Source: Nitrosopumilaceae archaeon (GTDB taxonomy: Archaea > Thermoproteota > Nitrososphaeria > Nitrososphaerales > Nitrosopumilaceae). Taken from it: 17,612 bases of DNA. The notes under the pieces were generated by a model. It saw only the letters and a list, made by a program, of their open reading frames with translations, ran no database searches and was not told the DNA's origin. Position 1 is the first letter of the stretch; each line of letters starts with the position of its first letter. A program made the position numbers and the translations under genes. The stretch spans positions 1 through 17,612 of the forward strand of contig JACENB010000110.1 of assembly GCA_013867245.1 (NCBI GenBank), given 5' to 3'. Shown here one piece after another: positions 14,326 to 17,612 of this stretch.

Positions 14326-14751
14326 TTATTTTTTACTTTTCTTAGTTTTTGTTTTTTTGGTAATTGGTAATATGATGACTTGAACCAAATCCCCTTCACC
14401 CAAGTCTAAAGCATTTCGTTCAGCTTCTGGAATTGAAATTCTACCATTACTACTGATGGTGGTTTTGTATGCCCCCCAATTCATAAAAGATGGTAACATT
14501 TGTCCAATACTGAACATGGTGTCCATACTTTTTGTTTGCATTGATGACATGTTGTCCATGATGTTTGATTGAGTTTGTACTGTTTTTTCGGAAACTTCTT
14601 TTAATGTTTCTAGCGGATTAAATTTTTGATTAGGTTGATTTGTCATTAGTGTTCCAAAGTTTTTCATAAATTCAGCTTGTGCTTGACCACTTTTTTGAAT
14701 CCAATCTTTGAACATTGCAGTAGGATCATATTGGTTACTATTACCATTCAT
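14326..14751 (-). CDS. phasin-like helical domain fused to AbrB/SpoVT DNA-binding domain
   Basis: 141 residues from ATG 14751 (a TTG two codons earlier would give 143). Residues 1-92 are helical and granule-protein-like: MFKDWIQKSGQAQAEFMKNF, EKTVQTQSNIMDNMSSMQTK, then TMFSIGQMLPSFMNW. Residues 95-129 are a swapped-hairpin AbrB/MazE/SpoVT domain: YKTTISSNGRISIPEAERN, then LDLGEGDLVQVIIL, with the G-R-I-S-I-P core, ending in a Lys-rich tail (KKTKTKKSKK). The haloarchaeal PHA regulator PhaR is also an AbrB-type protein that represses phasin genes, so an analogous granule-sensing regulator is a reasonable inference: the helices would bind polyester, the C-terminal domain DNA. A TATA-like TTTAAATT lies near -26 on the minus strand. 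It lies next to, but is separately started from, the hydrolase gene upstream. Confidence 0.8.
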   Translation of the reverse strand: MNGNSNQYDPTAMFKDWIQKSGQAQAEFMKNFGTLMTNQPNQKFNPLETLKEVSEKTVQTQSNIMDNMSSMQTKSMDTMFSIGQMLPSFMNWGAYKTTISSNGRISIPEAERNALDLGEGDLVQVIILPITKKTKTKKSKK

Positions 14752-14788
14752 AACCAAAACTATGATAATTATAATTTAAATCCTTTCA

Positions 14789-15592
14789 TTAATTATTCAA
14801 GAATTTTAATACTTGAGAAGCAAATAATTCTGGTTTTTGAACATATGGTGTATGTCCACAATCACTCATTTCACATAATTCAGAATTACTAATATGTATT
14901 ACAAAATCATTGGCAAATTTAATGGGAATTACTGGATCCTCTTCCCCCCAAACTATCAATGTTGGTGAAGAAATATTTTTTAGTTTAGTTATAATTGATT
15001 CAGAATTTTTTAATCCTAATAAAGTTGACATAAAAGCAAATTTTGCATTATGTAATTTCATTCTGTTTACAAAACCTGTAATTGTGTTACTTGGAATTTC
15101 TTTACCTGATCCATCCATTGTTTCAAATGCATTTTTTGCAGTTTGTTCGTTTGGATATAATGCAGCCATTATGTATGCATCAAGAGCAAATGTAGATTGT
15201 TTCATAATTCCTGATGGAGATACTAAAATTAGTTTTTCAACTGAATTTGGATTAGCAGATGTGAATTCTGCTGCAATTTGTCCCCCTAATGATGAACCTA
15301 TTATGCTAGTTTTTTCAATACCTAAAGATTTCAGAAATTTTTCTAAAAACTTTGAAAAAAAATCTATTGTATAATCTACTGTTGGTTTATCACTATATCC
15401 AAATCCGATTAAATCTGGAACTATAACTTGAAATTCCTTTTCAAAAATTGGTAATACCTTTTCCCATCTTTCGCATGATGCACCCAATCCGTGAATTAAG
15501 AGAAGTGTTTTTTTTGATGATCCTGATTCTAAATATCGAATTTTACTTCCATCGATATTGATGAATTTCTCTTTCAATATTGTAGCTTCCAT
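14789..15592 (-). CDS. alpha/beta-hydrolase fold esterase/lipase-like protein
   Basis: 267-residue classical alpha/beta hydrolase. The oxyanion-hole motif LLIHGLGASCERW (31-43) is followed by DLIGFGYSDKP (60-70). The nucleophile elbow is G-S-S-L-G (S101), the acid is in WGEEDPVIP (D219), and the base is in DCGHTPYVQKP (H247). No signal peptide, so intracellular. Families with this layout include epoxide hydrolases, esterases, haloperoxidase-like enzymes, meta-cleavage product hydrolases and intracellular PHA depolymerases. The location on the same strand, 37 bases upstream of the phasin-AbrB gene, makes a polyester or hydroxyacyl-ester substrate plausible but unproved. The Ser nucleophile sets it apart from PhaC, which uses Cys. 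ATG at 15592 is the first start. Confidence 0.87.
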   Translation of the reverse strand: MEATILKEKFINIDGSKIRYLESGSSKKTLLLIHGLGASCERWEKVLPIFEKEFQVIVPDLIGFGYSDKPTVDYTIDFFSKFLEKFLKSLGIEKTSIIGSSLGGQIAAEFTSANPNSVEKLILVSPSGIMKQSTFALDAYIMAALYPNEQTAKNAFETMDGSGKEIPSNTITGFVNRMKLHNAKFAFMSTLLGLKNSESIITKLKNISSPTLIVWGEEDPVIPIKFANDFVIHISNSELCEMSDCGHTPYVQKPELFASQVLKFLNN

Positions 15593-15843
15593 CTGTTTAC
15601 TAGATAAGTTCTTAGCTAAATTTTCTAAAATTGGAACTATTTTTTATGCAATGATGTCTTAGAAAAGATCTTGGAATTGTCTGATTATCTTATATTGCTA
15701 GTTTTATTGAAATCTCCTCTTCTCATTATTGTATTTTTTAAATGGACTAAAATTAAGACCAAATTTTCATCTCTAATCAATTAAGCATGAATTTTGTTTT
15801 TCAGGCACAAGTTTTCATATACTAGCGGTGTGTATTGTTACTA
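15593..15843. other. divergent intergenic region, no gene seen
   Basis: Promoter-bearing spacer between the divergent hydrolase and helical-protein genes. A CATATAC-type TATA sequence near 15816-15822 suits the rightward gene. I saw no coding frame, tRNA or convincing structured RNA; the best C/D-box-like pair (ATGATGT/CTGA) was judged too weak. Confidence 0.5.
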
Positions 15844-16026
15844 ATGAGTGAAAAATTCACTAAACTTGATCAAGAGGAGGAACAAAAAATTATAGCTGAA
15901 ATAACAAAAGAATTACAAGCAGAAGGGTATTCTGAGGAGGAAGTTAGACAAGGATTGGAACTTGCCTATCATCTAAAAACACATGTCAAGGCAAAAACCG
16001 ACTCTATTTCAGATTGTTGTGAATAA
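15844..16026 (+). CDS. 60-residue helical hypothetical protein
   Basis: Acidic, helical small protein: MSEKFTKLDQEEEQKIIAEI, KELQAEGYSEEEVRQGLELA and then YHLKTHVKAKTDSISDCCE. The helix-turn-helix with GYSEEEVRQ resembles a UBA/small three-helix interaction domain, though no family is certain. A CC pair ends the chain (D-C-C-E). Start chosen at ATG 15844 because it gives the natural MSEK opening and lies about 22-28 bases after a TATA-like sequence with GGTG between; an upstream TTG at 15835 would add three residues. Function unknown. Confidence 0.72.
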   Translation: MSEKFTKLDQEEEQKIIAEITKELQAEGYSEEEVRQGLELAYHLKTHVKAKTDSISDCCE

Positions 16027-16097
16027 AGAAAAATCACTTTTTTTCAATACATATTTCAATACATTTTCCTTAAATTCTATATCTTTGAAATAATCTT

Positions 16098-16451
16098 ATG
16101 ACTTGGGTTCCAATTTTCTATGTTTCTTCGCAAGATTTTGAAGGAGACATTAAATCACTAAAAACTGTTTTCTCACAATTTGAAAAACAGATTCATCAAA
16201 CAGATGGTTATAGATTCAGTCCAGAAGCTGAGTTTGCAATGGGTTGGTGGTTTTATACAATTTATGTACGGATTGGTTTTATCAAAAAACTCGTAGAGTA
16301 TAATCATACACGTGATCCTAAAATTAAAGACGAAAAAGCAATTCTAAAGATTGTTCAAAATTATCTAAAAATGCAAAAGAGTAAAGCTAGGATAAAGTTT
16401 GATAGAGACAAACCTATGCTTGGAGGATATTGGCATTGGTTACTAAGATAG
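16098..16451 (+). CDS. 117-residue hypothetical protein
   Basis: Soluble, aromatic-rich protein: MTWVPIFYVSSQDFEGDIKS, a helix (LKTVFSQFEKQIHQ), a conserved-looking core (YRFSPEAEFAMGWWFYTIYV), then basic helices (RIGFIKKLVEYNH, AILKIVQNYLKMQKSKAR) and an unusual C-terminus KPMLGGYWHWLLR. Several Trp/Tyr residues cluster near residues 43-60 and at the end, suggesting a packed core or ligand pocket. No Cys, no signal. I do not recognise the family. ATG at 16098 follows AT-rich DNA (CTTAAATTCTATATC near 16068) that offers a TATA-like box. Confidence 0.75.
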   Translation: MTWVPIFYVSSQDFEGDIKSLKTVFSQFEKQIHQTDGYRFSPEAEFAMGWWFYTIYVRIGFIKKLVEYNHTRDPKIKDEKAILKIVQNYLKMQKSKARIKFDRDKPMLGGYWHWLLR

Positions 16452-16469
16452 CGTAATCAAAAGAATGTA

Positions 16470-16507
16470 CAGTGACAACCGAAGTTGTCACTGGAGAATT
16501 TTTTATT
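16470..16507 (+). terminator. perfect 10-bp hairpin with following T-run
   Basis: CAGTGACAAC (16470-16479), CGAA loop, GTTGTCACTG (16484-16493), then GGAGAATTTTTTATTT. A perfect stem with a four-base loop and T-run 18 bases after the preceding stop looks like a bacterial-style intrinsic terminator. The stem could also act as a protein-binding palindrome or as part of a larger RNA. Confidence 0.6.
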
Positions 16508-16567
16508 TAGTGACCAAAACTTACTCCTTTGGAGAGTTATCACGTGTCACTAAACATACCAATTCTC
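16470..16567 (+). ncRNA. candidate structured RNA with nested helices
   Basis: After the first hairpin, GAGAATT (16495-16501) pairs with AATTCTC (16561-16567). Inside this, TTTAGTGAC (16506-16514) pairs with GTCACTAAA (16546-16554), and within that AAC/GTT and CTCC-TTT-GGAG (16524-16534) close an inner hairpin. All longer helices are perfect. The AGTGAC/GTCACT element is used in both hairpins, so alternative pairings between them are possible. Strand is unknown because inverted repeats read the same both ways; plus is assumed from the neighbours. No known RNA family recognised. Confidence 0.4.
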
Positions 16568-16631
16568 ATGGCGTGCAAATTGTAATTTTATGAACTAATG
16601 AGTTTACAAAAAGGTTGGTATTTGATCAATT

Positions 16632-16703
16632 ATGTGGCTATTTGATGATTGTATTCATAATATTGAGAAAAGAAACAACTATGAAGACCAATTATATCTG
16701 TAA
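16632..16703 (+). CDS. possible 23-residue leader peptide
   Basis: ATG-started frame MWLFDDCIHNIEKRNNYEDQ ending in LYL, with its stop three bases before the ATG of the two-helix membrane protein gene. Spacing suggests a coupled leader or microprotein, and composition is protein-like, but the frame is short enough to arise by chance in AT-rich DNA. Confidence 0.3.
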   Translation: MWLFDDCIHNIEKRNNYEDQLYL

Positions 16704-16706
16704 ATT

Positions 16707-16967
16707 ATGATTAAACAAATCCCTCTTTTATTGGTGGTAATTGGAATTGCAGTTCTATTGATTGGAGTTAATCTTGTAATGTCTTATGGTTTGACATTTT
16801 TTTCTGGTATTTCTCTTTTCTTTGGAAGTGCACTGCTAATAGCAGGTATAGATCTTAAAAGAAAAATTAAAAAATTAAACGCTAAAAATCGAAAGGAACA
16901 TCATGATTACACAATTTCCAAATTGATGGAAGATGATGTTTCAAAAGAAGATGAGAATAAGGATTAA
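16707..16967 (+). CDS. 86-residue two-helix membrane protein
   Basis: Two hydrophobic helices form a hairpin: IPLLLVVIGIAVLLIGVNLV (5-24) and LTFFSGISLFFGSALLIAGI (29-48), followed by a basic stretch (DLKRKIKKLNAKNRKEHH) and an acidic tail ending DDVSKEDENKD. The positive-inside rule predicts both termini in the cytoplasm. It has no catalytic motif. The next gene, two bases after its stop, encodes a protein of the same architecture, so the pair probably acts together in the membrane. Function unknown; start ATG 16707. Confidence 0.75.
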   Translation: MIKQIPLLLVVIGIAVLLIGVNLVMSYGLTFFSGISLFFGSALLIAGIDLKRKIKKLNAKNRKEHHDYTISKLMEDDVSKEDENKD

Positions 16968-16969
16968 CT

Positions 16970-17191
16970 ATGGAACGTGAAAAGGCAATATCTGTTGCAA
17001 AATTAGTTTCATATTTGTTAATCATTGCTGGAATTGCAATATTATCTACAACAATTATCTATTTCATAACTGCTCCAATTAATTGGCTTTCGTATGTAGG
17101 AATTATAGTTGGAGGCTTAATGCTAAACATTGGAGCTGCAGCAATATTTCTAATTAAAAAATTAAAATTAGATATTAAATCATCACATTGA
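16970..17191 (+). CDS. 73-residue two-helix membrane protein
   Basis: Two membrane helices, VSYLLIIAGIAILSTTIIYF and WLSYVGIIVGGLMLNIGAAA, with a charged N-terminus (MEREKAISVAK) and a lysine-rich C-terminus (IKKLKLDIKSSH). Topology matches that of the preceding 86-residue protein: a hairpin with both ends inside, followed by a K-rich cytoplasmic region. The two may be diverged duplicates. The genes are separated by two bases and surely co-transcribed. No family recognised. Confidence 0.75.
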   Translation: MEREKAISVAKLVSYLLIIAGIAILSTTIIYFITAPINWLSYVGIIVGGLMLNIGAAAIFLIKKLKLDIKSSH

Positions 17192-17274
17192 TTTTTGTTT
17201 TAAACACACTTTTCTTGTAAAATATACAAAATTATGGCAAGTACATTTTTTTATAAGAATTTCATAATTTAGTC

Positions 17275-17430
17275 ATGGCAGATTCATTAACCACATATGA
17301 TGAATTAAATGAAGATATTCAGTTTACTGAAGAAGAAACTAGGGCACTTTTGAAACTAAATGAAAAAGAAATATTGATTTTAATTTTATCTGAAATGAAA
17401 AAACAAACAGAATTATTATCAAAAAAATAG
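17275..17430 (+). CDS. 51-residue acidic hypothetical protein
   Basis: Helical, acidic small protein: MADSLTTYDELNEDIQFTEE, then TRALLKLNEKEILILILSEM and a Lys tail (KKQTELLSKK). The region EILILILSEM is an amphipathic rather than membrane helix. A TTTTTATAA box at about 17247-17255 lies 20-28 bases before the ATG, matching the leaderless promoter layout elsewhere in the window, which supports the start. Function unknown; possibly a dimerising coiled-coil adaptor. Confidence 0.65.
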   Translation: MADSLTTYDELNEDIQFTEEETRALLKLNEKEILILILSEMKKQTELLSKK

Positions 17431-17492
17431 ATCTTCTACAATAATTTGACATCTTAAATTTTTTTGAAGTACTATATTCCGTTCAATTTTGA

Positions 17493-17594
17493 TTATGTGA
17501 ATTCAAATATTTCTGCATTGTCAATCTTTTCTTGCAATTCTTTTTTGTGTTTTTCCTTTTGTTTATCCATACTATGCAAAAGCAAATCTTTCAT
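17493..17594 (-). CDS. possible 33-residue charged microprotein
   Basis: Minus-strand frame MKDLLLHSMDKQKEKHKKEL followed by QEKIDNAEIFEFT. Lys/Glu-rich, likely a single helix. The ATG at 17594 has AT-rich DNA upstream that reaches the window edge, so the promoter cannot be judged; an internal ATG at 17570 gives 25 residues. It converges on the 51-residue gene. Coding is likely only on composition, so confidence is low. Confidence 0.4.
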   Translation of the reverse strand: MKDLLLHSMDKQKEKHKKELQEKIDNAEIFEFT

Positions 17595-17612
17595 TTATTT
17601 TTGCTAAAAAAA

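Noticed and set aside
14139..14791. 13-mer AATCCTTTCATTA repeated at 14139 and 14779 near both phasin-like genes
   Set aside because: Spacing to the TATA boxes differs (about 35 bases against immediately adjacent) and the second copy overlaps a stop codon, so chance in AT-rich DNA is likely.
14910..15374. 154-residue plus-strand frame antisense to the alpha/beta hydrolase
   Set aside because: The minus strand encodes a complete catalytic triad; this frame is a shadow.
15652..15705. Possible C/D-box small RNA (ATGATGT ... CTGA)
   Set aside because: Only one degenerate C box and one D box, no internal C'/D' pair and no terminal stem.

Overview
The window looks like chromosome from a low-GC archaeon, most likely an ammonia-oxidising member of the Nitrososphaerota (Nitrosopumilus-like). 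The signs are: AT-rich intergenic DNA with TATA-like boxes about 26 bases upstream of many start codons (leaderless transcripts); Shine-Dalgarno pieces (AGGAG or GTGAT) only in front of operon-internal genes; archaeal versions of LeuB and LeuA; a class III (PhaE/PhaC) polyhydroxyalkanoate (PHA) synthase; and many very small zinc-ribbon proteins. The taxonomic call is inference, because no rRNA or ammonia-oxidation gene is present. I saw no tRNA, rRNA, CRISPR array, transposase or phage gene.

Layout. 62-1415: an LsrF-like class I aldolase with a recently expanded lysine-rich tail, convergent with an NTF2-like small protein. 1552-6475: a tightly packed branched-chain amino-acid operon, ilvB-ilvN-leuA-leuB, with overlapping or near-touching genes, followed by a tiny zinc-ribbon protein. 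6540-8787: a protein built of about 43 G-Y/F-D/N-x-x pentapeptides, then a ZnuA-type metal-binding lipoprotein-like receptor with a large, internally duplicated His/Glu/Asp insert. 8818-10844: small genes on both strands, many encoding 30-76 residue Cys-rich proteins, plus a 32-residue membrane microprotein.

10962-15592 is a PHA storage island. The divergent phaE-phaC pair is flanked by three helical phasin-like genes, one of which is fused to an AbrB/SpoVT DNA-binding domain. A conserved archaeal small-domain protein and an alpha/beta hydrolase, which could be a depolymerase or esterase, lie in the same island. Together these could make, coat, sense and perhaps mobilise polyester granules.

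15844-17612: small hypothetical proteins, two adjacent two-helix membrane proteins, and an intergenic stretch (16470-16567) with nested perfect inverted repeats that looks like a structured RNA or terminator array. The most notable items are the phasin-AbrB fusion with three 10-bp-phased TTACCA boxes at the neighbouring phasin promoter, the nested hairpin array, the pentapeptide-repeat protein and the duplicated metal-binding insert of the ZnuA homologue.
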